From Bradyrhizobium sp. SSBR45G (lineage in GTDB: Bacteria > Pseudomonadota > Alphaproteobacteria > Rhizobiales > Xanthobacteraceae): a stretch of 64,000 nt of DNA. The stretch lies in NCBI RefSeq assembly GCF_030159255.1, contig NZ_BSCT01000009.1:124001-188000 (forward strand), in the 5' to 3' direction. The translations under genes were made by a program, and so were the position numbers. Below the pieces are notes generated by a model that made no database searches, had not been told where the DNA came from, and saw nothing but the letters and a program-made list of their open reading frames with translations. Of this stretch, positions 33,385 to 41,226 are shown piece after piece; positions within the stretch are counted from its first letter, which is position 1, and each line of letters begins with the position of its first letter.

Positions 33385-34323
33385 TTATTGGAAATTGTCC
33401 TTGGAGCGGTTCATCAGATCGATGAAGACATCCTCGAGCGACGGTGCGGTGGGCTGCCAACGCAGTCCTTCCTGGTCGCGCCAGGGCGCGATCGCGGCGT
33501 CCAGCGCGTCGCGGTCGCGGCCGGAGACGTGCAGGCTGGTGCCGAACGGCGCCACCATGTCGACGCCCGGCTTGCCGGCCAGCGAAGCCGTGAGCGCGCG
33601 CAGATCCTCGCCGCTGACCGTGTAGGTGGTGAGCTTGGATTGCGCGATCACCTCGGAGACCGTGCCATGCGCCAGCAAATGGCCATAGGCGATGTAGGCG
33701 ATCTCGTGACAGCGTTCGGCCTCGTCCATGTAGTGGGTCGAGACCAGCACCGTGAGCCCCTCGGCCGCGAGCGCGTGGATCTCGTTCCAGAAGTCGCGGC
33801 GCGCCTTGGGATCGACGCCGGCGGTGGGCTCGTCGAGCAGCAGCAATTGCGGGTTCGGCAACGTGCAGGCGCCGAGCGCCAGCCGCTGCTTCCAGCCGCC
33901 GGACAATTCGCCGGCCAGCTGCCGCTCGCGCCCGGCAAGTCCCAGCCGCTGCACCATGTCGCGCGCGGCCTGGCGCGGATCGGCCATGCCGTAGAGCCGC
34001 GCGACGAATTCGAGATTCTCGCGCACCGACAGATCCTGATACAGGCTGAAGCGCTGCGTCATGTAGCCGACGCGGCGCTTGATCTTATCGGCATCGCGGC
34101 GGATGTCGAAGCCGAGACAGGTGCCCTCGCCGCCATCCGGCGTCAGCAGGCCGCACAGCATGCGGATCGTCGTGGTCTTGCCCGAGCCGTTGGGCCCGAG
34201 GAAGCCGTAGATCGAGCCGCGCCGCACCTGCATCGACAGATCATGCACGACCTCGCGGCCGCCGAAGGACTTGCTCAGGCCCTTGACGTCGATCGCGATC
34301 TCGGCTGGTCCCGCCGCGGTCAT
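33385..34323 (-). CDS. ABC transporter ATP-binding protein
   Basis: 312 residues. Motifs: Walker A GFLGPNGSGKTTTIRML, the Q-loop GYMTQRFSLYQDLSVRENLE, the signature LSGGWKQRLALGACTLPNPQ and Walker B LLLLDEPTAGVDPKARRDFW, then the H-loop LVSTHYMDEAERC. The C-terminal 80 residues form the extra domain of the YbhF/DrrA type. The start codon overlaps the adaptor stop by four bases. It is the energy subunit of the efflux system encoded here. Confidence 0.95.
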   Translation of the reverse strand: MTAAGPAEIAIDVKGLSKSFGGREVVHDLSMQVRRGSIYGFLGPNGSGKTTTIRMLCGLLTPDGGEGTCLGFDIRRDADKIKRRVGYMTQRFSLYQDLSVRENLEFVARLYGMADPRQAARDMVQRLGLAGRERQLAGELSGGWKQRLALGACTLPNPQLLLLDEPTAGVDPKARRDFWNEIHALAAEGLTVLVSTHYMDEAERCHEIAYIAYGHLLAHGTVSEVIAQSKLTTYTVSGEDLRALTASLAGKPGVDMVAPFGTSLHVSGRDRDALDAAIAPWRDQEGLRWQPTAPSLEDVFIDLMNRSKDNFQ

Positions 34324-35096
34324 TGCTTGTCCGCCACCGGAGTCTTCGGATTCGGATAGATGCTGACAGGCTGGCCGACGCGCAACGCGTCAGGACGCGA
34401 GGGCCGCGCCTGGATCAGATAGACCAGCTTGTTGCGCTCATCGAGGCTATAGATGACCGGCGGCGTGTACTCCGCTGATGTCGCCAGGAAATAAACCCGA
34501 GCCGTCAGGTCTGCCGCGCAATTGTCGCAGGTGACGCGGACCTCGTCGCCGACGGCGAATTTCGGCAGATCCGGCTCCGACACATAGAAGCGCAGCTTCA
34601 CGTTGCCGGGCGGCATGATTGACAGCACCGGCCGCTGCGCCGCCACCATCTCGCCTTCGCGGAAGTAGATCTGCTGGATGGTGCCGGCGACCGGCGCCAC
34701 GCCCTTGCGCCGCGCCAGCCGCGTCTGCGACGTCACGACATGCGCCTCCGCGACGCGGAGCGCGGACACCGACGAATCGAGCGTGGCCTGCGTCCCTGCT
34801 CCCGTCTTGCTCAACGCGGCGGCGCGATCATAGGTCTGCTGCGCATTGGCGAGCGTCGCTTTGGTCTGGTTGAGATCCGCCTGCTGCAGATCGTCGTCGA
34901 CCGAGTAGAGCGGATCGCCGACCTTGACCACATCGCCTTCGCGAACATCGAGCTTGGTGATGCGTCCGGCCTCGTCCGGGCTGACGAAGATCATGTCGGC
35001 CTCGACCCAGCCTTGATAGCCGGGATCGCGCGTCTCCTTGCAGCCGTTGAAGGTGAAGGCCGTGACCAGCACGGCAAGGCAATGCAGCAGGCTCAT
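34320..35096 (-). CDS. HlyD-family periplasmic adaptor (efflux)
   Basis: 258 residues. The N-terminal segment SLLHCLAVLVTAFTFNGC looks like a signal or lipoprotein leader with a lipobox-like end (FNGC). Then come WVEADMIFVSPDEAGRITKL, a biotinyl-lipoyl-like half (DVREGDVVKVGDPLYSVDDD), a short helical hairpin (TKATLANAQQTYDRAAALSK), the second half APVAGTIQQIYFREGEMVAA and a beta-barrel region. It is shorter than typical HlyD/YbhG adaptors. It overlaps the TetR stop and the ATPase start, so the operon is tetR-hlyD-ATPase-permease. Confidence 0.9.
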   Translation of the reverse strand: MSLLHCLAVLVTAFTFNGCKETRDPGYQGWVEADMIFVSPDEAGRITKLDVREGDVVKVGDPLYSVDDDLQQADLNQTKATLANAQQTYDRAAALSKTGAGTQATLDSSVSALRVAEAHVVTSQTRLARRKGVAPVAGTIQQIYFREGEMVAAQRPVLSIMPPGNVKLRFYVSEPDLPKFAVGDEVRVTCDNCAADLTARVYFLATSAEYTPPVIYSLDERNKLVYLIQARPSRPDALRVGQPVSIYPNPKTPVADKQ

Positions 35097-35755
35097 GTCG
35101 GCCTCCTCGCGCCAAAGATCAGATCCAGATGCGTCTGCAGCATCGCTTCCGCGTCGAGCGGCGCATGGCGCTCGAACAGGCTCTTCCAGATCACCGCGAC
35201 CATCATCGGCGCGATCAGCAATTGCGGATGTTCGGCGAGCTTGGGCTCGCGGATCTCGCCGCGAGTAATCGCGAGCTGAATCAGCGCGCGCATCCCGGCA
35301 AGGCCGCGGGAGACGACCTCGCGATAGTAGAAATCGGCGATCGCCGGGAAACGCGGTCCCTCGGAAATGATCAGACGCACGAGATCGCCGCGCCGTGTGC
35401 CGGCGACCTCCTGCAGGAACATCCGCGCCAGCGCCTCGACCATGTCACGCACCGAGCCGCTCGGCGGAAGGGGTGCGGCGAGACGGCCGACGAAGGGAAC
35501 GATCGCAGTCCGGATCAATTCCTCGAACATCGATTCCTTGTCCTTGAAGTGCAGATAGATCGTGCCCTTGGCGACGCCGGCGCGCTTGGCGATATCGTCG
35601 AGCCGCGTCGCGGCAAAGCCGCGCGCGATGAACTCCTCCATCGCCGCCTGCACGATCGCCGCGCGGCGCTCGGCCGCGCGATCGGCCCGGCGCGAGGCGG
35701 CCGCGGGGCCCGCCGTCCGCGGCTTGCGCTTGTTCGATGGTGAGGTCTGGGACAT
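35093..35755 (-). CDS. TetR-family repressor
   Basis: 220 residues. The N-terminus is basic (SQTSPSNKRKPRTAGPAAAS). The HTH is GFAATRLDDIAKRAGVAKGT followed by IYLHFKDKESMFEELIRTAI; the remainder is a ligand-binding domain with a hydrophobic core (PPSGSVRDMVEALARMFLQE). It is the first gene of the efflux operon and overlaps the HlyD gene. A perfect 20-bp palindrome lies 10 bases upstream of its start, so it most likely represses its own operon and is relieved by the exported compound. Confidence 0.93.
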   Translation of the reverse strand: MSQTSPSNKRKPRTAGPAAASRRADRAAERRAAIVQAAMEEFIARGFAATRLDDIAKRAGVAKGTIYLHFKDKESMFEELIRTAIVPFVGRLAAPLPPSGSVRDMVEALARMFLQEVAGTRRGDLVRLIISEGPRFPAIADFYYREVVSRGLAGMRALIQLAITRGEIREPKLAEHPQLLIAPMMVAVIWKSLFERHAPLDAEAMLQTHLDLIFGARRPT

Positions 35756-35764
35756 GCGAAAAAT

Positions 35765-35784
35765 ATGACTGACCGGTCAGTCAT
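35765..35784. promoter_or_regulatory. TetR operator
   Basis: ATGACTGACCGGTCAGTCAT, a perfect 10+10 palindrome in the tetR leader, 10 to 30 bases before the start. The TGACTGACCGGTCAGTCA core is close to operators known for TetR-family efflux regulators. Confidence 0.85.
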
Positions 35785-35858
35785 TGTCAAGCCTCTCCAA
35801 GCGCTTGCTTGGACGCGCATCGCCAGCGGGCGGCCGCCTTGTCCGCAGACCTCTCGGC

Positions 35859-36008
35859 CGTCATTCCGGGGCGGCGCGAAGCGACGAGCCCGGACTCCAT
35901 AGTCACGACATGTCGTGTGGCGAAGACACGCGCCACAGCCATCCGGCGCCACACTCCGGTTCGTGGCTATGGAGTCCGGGCTCGCGCTTACGCGCGCCCC
36001 GGAATGAC
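35859..36008. repeat. Composite palindromic repeat, copy 6 (family A)
   Basis: CCGTCATTCCGGGGCGGCGC to GAGCCCGGACTCCATAGTC, about 60 bases, then GGCTATGGAGTCCGGGCTC to GCGCCCCGGAATGACTG. Both ATCC positions are changed to CTCC and GGAG in step, so pairing is kept. It lies downstream of the tetR operator. Confidence 0.92.
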
Positions 36009-36067
36009 TGCGCGGAAAGAGCGGGGTCTCCAATCGCAGCCCGCGCGCAGCATCGCGGACCGCGACC

Positions 36068-36128
36068 CTGGATGAGCGAAAAGCCTGCGCGCGTTCTGCG
36101 CGCACGCGGTCGCTCATCCGGGCCACGC
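36068..36128. repeat. Family B repeat, copy 3
   Basis: CCCTGGATGAGCGAAAAGCC, CTGCGCGCGTTCTGCGCGCA hairpin, then CGGTCGCTCATCCGGGCC. The GGATGAGCG and CGCTCATCC arms pair perfectly. It is located between tetR and the convergent adhP gene end. Confidence 0.7.
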
Positions 36129-36162
36129 GAGCTGCGTAGCCGCGCGCCGTCGCGTTCTCTGC

Positions 36163-37188
36163 TCAGGTGAAATCGAGCACCACGCGGCCGTCGATCTTGC
36201 CGGCCTTCATGCGGTCGAAAATCGTGTTGATCTCCGACAGCGGCGCCGTGGTCACCTCGGCCTTGACCTTGCCTTCGGCGGCAAAGGCGATGGCCTCGTC
36301 GAGGTCGCGCCTTGTACCGACGATCGAGCCGCGCACGGTGATACGCTTCAGTACGACATCGAAGATCGGCGTCGGGAATTCGCCCGGCGGCAGGCCGACC
36401 AGGCTGACGGTGCCCTTGCGGCGGACCATCTTGAGCGCCTGGGCAAAGGCCGGCGTCGACACCGCCGTGACCAGCACGCCATGAGCCCCTCCCCCGGTGA
36501 TCGCTATGACGCGTTCAACGGCATCCTTGTCGAGCGCGTTGACGGCGTGCTCGGCGCCTGCCTCGAGCGCCAGCTTCAGCTTGTCCTCGGCGATATCCAG
36601 CCCGATGGCCTTCAGTCCCATCGCCTTCGCATACTGGATCGCGACATGGCCGAGACCACCGACGCCTGAGATCACGACCCATTCCCCGGGACGCGCATCG
36701 GTCTCCTTCAGGCCCTTGTAGGTCGTGACACCGGCGCACAGGATCGGCGCGATCTTCGCGAAGTTCACGTTGGCCGGCAGGCGCGCGGCGAAGGCTGCGG
36801 ATGCGATGACATATTCGGCGAAGCCGCCATTCACGCTGTAGCCGGTGTTGTGCTGATGCTCGCACAAGGTCTCCCAGCCCGTCTCGCAATATTCACAGCG
36901 CAGGCAGGCGTCGTGCAGCCAGGCCACGCCGACGGCATCGCCGACCTTGAAGTCGGTGACACCAGCTCCCAGCGCGGCAACGATGCCGGCCGCCTCATGA
37001 CCGGGAATGAACGGCGGCACAGGCTTCACTGGCCAGTCACCAGAGGCGGCGTGAAGGTCGGTATGACACACGCCGCAAGCCTTCAGCTTGACCAGCAATT
37101 CGCCAGGACCCGGCACCGGAACCGGAACGTCCTCGATGACGAGCGGCTTGCCGAAGGCTTTGACGATTGCGGCTTTCATGGTCTGCAT
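36163..37188 (-). CDS. adhP: Zinc-dependent alcohol dehydrogenase
   Basis: 341 residues from the ATG at 37188, with GAGGAG seven bases upstream. Medium-chain dehydrogenase: the catalytic zinc ligands are in KACGVCHTDLHAASGD and PGHEAAGIVAAL, the structural zinc cluster is CLRCEYCETGWETLC, and the NAD-binding Rossmann motif is GVGGLGHVAIQYAKAMGL. Sequence is close to the ethanol-active AdhP group of proteobacteria (EYVIASAAFAARLPANVNFA). It oxidises primary alcohols or reduces aldehydes. No regulator is adjacent. A family A and a family B repeat lie on its 3' side. Confidence 0.93.
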   Translation of the reverse strand: MQTMKAAIVKAFGKPLVIEDVPVPVPGPGELLVKLKACGVCHTDLHAASGDWPVKPVPPFIPGHEAAGIVAALGAGVTDFKVGDAVGVAWLHDACLRCEYCETGWETLCEHQHNTGYSVNGGFAEYVIASAAFAARLPANVNFAKIAPILCAGVTTYKGLKETDARPGEWVVISGVGGLGHVAIQYAKAMGLKAIGLDIAEDKLKLALEAGAEHAVNALDKDAVERVIAITGGGAHGVLVTAVSTPAFAQALKMVRRKGTVSLVGLPPGEFPTPIFDVVLKRITVRGSIVGTRRDLDEAIAFAAEGKVKAEVTTAPLSEINTIFDRMKAGKIDGRVVLDFT

Positions 37189-37319
37189 CTGTCTGCTCCT
37201 CATGTTGAGGCGCAAACTAACGAAGGCCGGGTATCTCGGTCTTGATCGGTGTCAAACACTGCTGCTGCAGGTTTGAGCAACATGTAACAGTTTCATGTCA
37301 ACGCCGATGTCTTGTGTCG

Positions 37320-37733
37320 TTACGCGTGAAACTTCAGGCCATCGACGATCTTGTCGATCACCTTGCGCTCGGCACGACACGCCAAGCCCACAAGATTGAG
37401 GTCAGCGCGCGCAACAGCCTTCACCGCGGCGCGGTTGGCTTCATCATGCGTCGTCTTGAACATGTCCTCGGTGTAGAGCGCCGGCTTCACGCCGCGCGAC
37501 AGTGCGCGGTCGAGGGCGCGTGCCATGGCCGCGCGATCCGGTGCGCCATAGATCAGGATCGGCTGGCCGATCAGCGCGTGATAGCTCGTCGCCGAGCCAT
37601 CCTCATAAGGCACACCGATACACTCGGGAAACGCTGCGGCAATGCCACTGGCAAGGAAGGCGGATACGTTCAGCTTCTGCCAGGCTTCGAGATCGTTGCG
37701 AATGATCAGCGCGATCTTGGTGTCGAATTGCAT
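37320..37733 (-). CDS. DUF2000 family protein
   Basis: 137 residues from the ATG at 37733. The whole protein is a DUF2000 domain (TKIALIIRNDLEAWQKLNVS, GSATSYHALIGQPILIYGAP, VKPALYTEDMFKTTHDEANR, VGLACRAERKVIDKIVDGLK). This family resembles the peptidyl-tRNA hydrolase 2 (Pth2) fold, but an enzyme activity has not been shown, to my knowledge. No signal peptide, so cytoplasmic. The longer frame to 37796 has no ribosome-binding site. It stands alone between the alcohol dehydrogenase and the DUF4189 gene. Confidence 0.85.
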   Translation of the reverse strand: MQFDTKIALIIRNDLEAWQKLNVSAFLASGIAAAFPECIGVPYEDGSATSYHALIGQPILIYGAPDRAAMARALDRALSRGVKPALYTEDMFKTTHDEANRAAVKAVARADLNLVGLACRAERKVIDKIVDGLKFHA

Positions 37734-37853
37734 GTCACGTCCATGTTCCAGACAAGCGAACGCCCAGAATAGCTGAGCATTCCGGGCGTGAAGCATCCAG
37801 ACGAGATGGGGTGGAGGCTGGGACGGGACCGACAGCCTCTGGTCTGCTCGTCA

Positions 37854-38258
37854 TCAGCCCTTGGCGTCGCACACCCAGGCGCGGATCACGCATTCCTTGC
37901 CGCCATATTTGTAGCATTCGCGGGTCGCCTCGTTGAGCGAGGTCGAGATCTTCGGCCGCACGGCATAGCCATGCGGGCCGCAGGGATTGGTGAGGTCGAC
38001 GGCGAATGCGGCGCAGGCCTTCTTCATCGTCACGGCGGTGCACTCGCCCTTGCACTGCTTGAGGGCCGCGGCCTTGGCGAGGTGCTCCGCCGGATAGTCG
38101 AAGGCCTGGCCATAAGCGGCGCACTGGCCGATGGCGAAGGCGCCAGCGGCATGAGCCGGGCTGATAGCGCCGGTGCTCGCGACGCGCGCGGCTCCCACGA
38201 GCACGGTCAGTCCGAATGCAAACAGCGCGAACCGTCGCGCGGCGGTCGAAACGATCAC
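37854..38258 (-). CDS. DUF4189 secreted protein
   Basis: 134 residues from the GTG at 38258, which has a strong GGGGGAGG five bases upstream. It has a signal peptide (RRFALFAFGLTVLVGAARVA, then SPAHA) followed by a DUF4189 domain with conserved Cys pairs: FAIGQCAAYGQAFDYPAEHL, AALKQCKGECTAVTMKKACA, NPCGPHGY and ATRECYKYGGKECVIRAWVC. The Cys suggest a disulfide-bonded periplasmic or exported protein. Function of the domain is unknown. Alternative start at 38288 lacks a good site. Confidence 0.85.
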   Translation of the reverse strand: MIVSTAARRFALFAFGLTVLVGAARVASTGAISPAHAAGAFAIGQCAAYGQAFDYPAEHLAKAAALKQCKGECTAVTMKKACAAFAVDLTNPCGPHGYAVRPKISTSLNEATRECYKYGGKECVIRAWVCDAKG

Positions 38259-38355
38259 TTTTTCCTCCCCCGAGGCCCAATACGGCAAATCTAGCCGGGG
38301 GACGTTGAAACTTGGTGAATGAGAGGTTGAGGACGGCGAGGCACGTCCTCTCCGC

Positions 38356-38533
38356 CGTCATTCCGGGGCATGCGCGCGCAAAATGGCGAAGCCATTTTGA
38401 GGCAGCGCGAATGGGCCCGGAATCCATAGCCACCGGTGGATGGTGCAAGACGCGCTCCGAACCACCAGCGTGCCTCACATGGCGTCCTGTGGTTATGGAT
38501 TCCGGGCTCGCGCTGCGCGCGCCCCGGAATGAC
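38356..38533. repeat. Composite palindromic repeat, copy 7 (family A) with internal hairpin insert
   Basis: CGTCATTCCGGGGCATGCGC then an inserted AAAATGGC-GAA-GCCATTTT hairpin, then GGGCCCGGAATCCATAGCC. The right half runs from GGTTATGGATTCCGGGCTC to GCGCCCCGGAATGACG. The insert lengthens the left arm while keeping it paired. Confidence 0.9.
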
Positions 38534-38567
38534 GCGGAAAGAGCGTGACCCGCATACGGGGGCCGAC

Positions 38568-40175
38568 TTACCCACGCCGCGCGGCTTCCAGGGCTTGGGG
38601 GGTGTCGATGTCGAGGAAGGCGCTGTCGCCGTCGACGGGCACTTCGGCGACGGCCTCGCTGTGCCTGGCGATCAGGTGGCGCGCGCCGACGTCGCCGTCG
38701 AGCGTCATCAGCTCGGCGAAGAAGCGGCGCGACCACAGCACCGGATTGCCGCGGCGCCCTTCAGAGACCGGCACGACGATCAAATTGCCGCGATCCGGCG
38801 CGAAGGCGCCGATCAGGCGATCGAGCAGATCGGAGGACACCATCGGCATGTCGCCGAGGCAGACCACGGCGCCATCAATGCCCTCCGGCACCGCGGCAAT
38901 GCCGGATTTCACCGAGCTGGCGAGCCCGCCGGCAAAATCGGGGTTGCGGACGAAGCGGACGTCGAGATCGGACAGCGCCTGCTCGACCAGCTCGGCCTGG
39001 TGGCCGGTCACGACGATCACCTCGCTGGCCTTCGAGGCCAGCGCCTGCTCGGTCACGATCCGCACCAGCTTCCTGCCGTCGAGCTCGGCCAAGAGCTTGT
39101 TCGGCCCGCCCATGCGGGTCGAGCGTCCCGCGGCGAGCACCACCGCGGCCACCTTGTGTTCGCTCACGGCTTCCTCCGGCTTGGCGCGCGGCTGCGGCCG
39201 CGTCACGATTTCCATCAGCAAGCCGCCGACGCCCATCGCGGTGAGCTCGGCGCGCGTGACCTTGATGCCGGCCAAGAGCCGCATCAGCACCCAGTCGAAG
39301 CCGTTCTCGGCCGGCGAGCGCGCACAGCCTGGCGCGCCCAGCACCGGCACGCCGCCGGCGCTGCCGATCAGCAGCAGATTGCCGGGATCGACCGGCATGC
39401 CGAAATGCGCGATGGCGCCGCCGATGCCGGTGATGGCAGCCGGGATCACGTCGCGGCGGTCGGCGATCGCGGAAGCGCCGAACACGATGACGAGCTCGGC
39501 GCCGAGCGCCAGCAGCTGCTTGATCGCTTCAGCCAGCGCGGCCTGCTCATGCGGCACCCGGCGTTCGGCGATGATGGCAGCGCCGGCCGGCGCCAGCCGC
39601 TCGGCGGTCACGCGCAGCGTCTTGTCGATGACCTTCGGCGCCAGCCCGGGAAGCAGCGTCGAGACCACGCCGACGCGCTTGACGACATAGGGCGCGATGC
39701 GGAGCGCGTCCTTGCCTGCCGCCGCCACGGCGGCATCGCGCAGGCGGCCTTCGACGCCGAACGGGATCAGCTTGACGGTGCCGACCATCTCGCCTTCGAC
39801 CACCGCCTTGTAGGCCGGCAAGGTCGCGACGGTGATGGCCTCGTCGACCTCGTTGATGCGGTCGACTGCGGCGCGGTCGACGACCAGCACGCCGGCATGC
39901 GCCGCGAACAGATTGGCGCGGCCGGTGAAGGCACGGTCGACGTGAATGCCCTCGCCCGCCACGACCTTGGCGACGTCAGCCGCCGCCTCGTCCTCCGAGA
40001 CGTCGCCCGGCTCGAGCCGGACGACGACGATCTCCCTGACGCCTTCCCTGACCAGCGCCTCGACTTCGGCGGGACCGATCAAGGTGCCCTTCTTGAGCAC
40101 CAATGATCCCTTGCGCAGGGTGTGAACCGTCACCCCGCCGATCGCCTCAGCCGGACTGGCAGGACCGAACTTCAT
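38568..40175 (-). CDS. Fused molybdopterin-binding / MocA-like nucleotidyltransferase
   Basis: 535 residues. Residues 1 to about 325 form a MoeA/MoaB-like molybdopterin-binding domain (RVGVVSTLLPGLAPKVIDKT, LGAELVIVFGASAIADRRDV, GIGGAIAHFGMPVDPGNLLL). Residues from about 342 are a GT-A nucleotidyltransferase: AAVVLAAGRSTRMGGPNKLL (346 on), VVTGHQAELVEQAL, GAVVCLGDMPMVSSDLLDRL and GNPVLWSRRFF. This matches MocA-type CTP:molybdopterin cytidylyltransferases that supply the MCD cofactor to xanthine/CO-dehydrogenase-type enzymes. It overlaps the upstream xdhC-like gene by four bases, so it belongs to the molybdenum-hydroxylase operon. Confidence 0.9.
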   Translation of the reverse strand: MKFGPASPAEAIGGVTVHTLRKGSLVLKKGTLIGPAEVEALVREGVREIVVVRLEPGDVSEDEAAADVAKVVAGEGIHVDRAFTGRANLFAAHAGVLVVDRAAVDRINEVDEAITVATLPAYKAVVEGEMVGTVKLIPFGVEGRLRDAAVAAAGKDALRIAPYVVKRVGVVSTLLPGLAPKVIDKTLRVTAERLAPAGAAIIAERRVPHEQAALAEAIKQLLALGAELVIVFGASAIADRRDVIPAAITGIGGAIAHFGMPVDPGNLLLIGSAGGVPVLGAPGCARSPAENGFDWVLMRLLAGIKVTRAELTAMGVGGLLMEIVTRPQPRAKPEEAVSEHKVAAVVLAAGRSTRMGGPNKLLAELDGRKLVRIVTEQALASKASEVIVVTGHQAELVEQALSDLDVRFVRNPDFAGGLASSVKSGIAAVPEGIDGAVVCLGDMPMVSSDLLDRLIGAFAPDRGNLIVVPVSEGRRGNPVLWSRRFFAELMTLDGDVGARHLIARHSEAVAEVPVDGDSAFLDIDTPQALEAARRG

Positions 40176-40873
40176 GCCGCCTGCTCTTTTTCCTTGGCTG
40201 GCAAACGCAAGGTGGCGGTGATCTCGGCCATGATCGAGACTGCGATCTCCGACGGCGACACCGCGCCGATGGCGAGCCCGATCGGCGCATGGATGCGGGC
40301 GATGTCGGCATCGCTGGCACCTTGCGCGCGCAGACGGTCGCCGCGCTTGGCGTGCGTCTTCCGCGAGCCCAGCGCGCCGATGTAGAAGCAGTCGCGCGCA
40401 AAGGCGTGCAGCAGGGCCGGATCATCGATCTTGGGATCGTGCGTCAGCGCGACGAACGCGGTGTAGCGATCGACGTTGAGCGGCGACAGCGCCACGTCGG
40501 GCCATTCGGCAATCAGCGGCACGTCGGGGAAACGCTCGGGACTGGCGAAGGCCGTGCGCGGGTCGATGACGGTCACGTCATAGCCGAGCGACTTGGCGAT
40601 CGGCGCCAAGGCCTGGCTGATATGGACGGCGCCGACGATCACGAGCCGCGCCGTCGGCGCGTAGACATTCAGGAACAGCCGTTTGCCGCCAGCCTCGACC
40701 ATGCCGCTCTTGCCCATCCGCAGCTGCGTGGACAATTCGTTGCGCAAGGGATCGGCAGCGATGTCGGCGGCCTTGACCAGGCGTTGCTCTCCGGAAGCGA
40801 CGTCGGTGACGAGGATGGCCGCGCGGCGCGCGGCGCGCTCGACATTGAGCTGGGCAAGCGTTGCAAGCTGCAT
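40172..40873 (-). CDS. XdhC-like protein, C-terminal (Rossmann) half
   Basis: 233 residues. The N-terminal part (EQRLVKAADIAADPLRNELS) is variable. The Rossmann half has LVIVGAVHISQALAPIAKSL, YDVTVIDPRTAFASPERFPD, FVALTHDPKIDDPALLHAFA, YIGALGSRKTHAKRGDRLRA and the C-terminal IGAVSPSEIAVSIMAEI. XdhC/CoxF/CoxI proteins bind the molybdenum cofactor and promote its sulfuration and insertion. Here the protein is split from its N-terminal domain, which is encoded as a separate gene 3 bases upstream. Both are coupled to the other cox-type genes. Confidence 0.92.
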   Translation of the reverse strand: MQLATLAQLNVERAARRAAILVTDVASGEQRLVKAADIAADPLRNELSTQLRMGKSGMVEAGGKRLFLNVYAPTARLVIVGAVHISQALAPIAKSLGYDVTVIDPRTAFASPERFPDVPLIAEWPDVALSPLNVDRYTAFVALTHDPKIDDPALLHAFARDCFYIGALGSRKTHAKRGDRLRAQGASDADIARIHAPIGLAIGAVSPSEIAVSIMAEITATLRLPAKEKEQAA

Positions 40874-40876
40874 CTC

Positions 40877-41200
40877 TCAGCCCACCTTCTCGACGAACAC
40901 GCGGATGGTGCCGCCACAGGACAGCCCGACATTCCAGGCGGTCTCGTCGGCGACGCCGAACTCCAGCATCTTGGGCTGGCCGCTGGAGATCACGTCGAGC
41001 GCCTCTGTCACGACCGCGCCCTCCACGCAGCCGCCGGACACCGAGCCCAGGAAGGTGCCGTCATCATTGATGACGAGGTTGGAGCCGACCGGGCGTGGCG
41101 CCGAGCCCCACGTCTCGACCACCGTAGCGAGCGCGACGCCGTGGCCGGATTTATGCCAGTCCTCCGCGGCCTTGAGGATGTCTTCGTCACGGTTGAGCAT
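40877..41200 (-). CDS. XdhC-like protein, N-terminal half
   Basis: 107 residues: HGVALATVVETWGSAPRPVG, NDDGTFLGSVSGGCVEGAVV, with the conserved Cys in SGGCVEGAV, and WNVGLSCGGTIRVFVEKVG ending the domain. It matches the XdhC N-terminal domain that in many bacteria is fused to the Rossmann half; here the stop and start leave 3 bases between the two. It is likely needed for maturation of the molybdenum hydroxylase. The conserved Cys residues suggest a sulfur-carrying role. Confidence 0.92.
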   Translation of the reverse strand: MLNRDEDILKAAEDWHKSGHGVALATVVETWGSAPRPVGSNLVINDDGTFLGSVSGGCVEGAVVTEALDVISSGQPKMLEFGVADETAWNVGLSCGGTIRVFVEKVG

Positions 41201-41226
41201 GGCTGTCTCCTTCGGAAGGACGTGCC

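Noticed and set aside
31795..34359. An 854-codon open frame on the plus strand
   Set aside because: It is antisense to the cyclase, ABC permease and ATPase genes. It is a GC-driven shadow rich in Arg, His and Gln.
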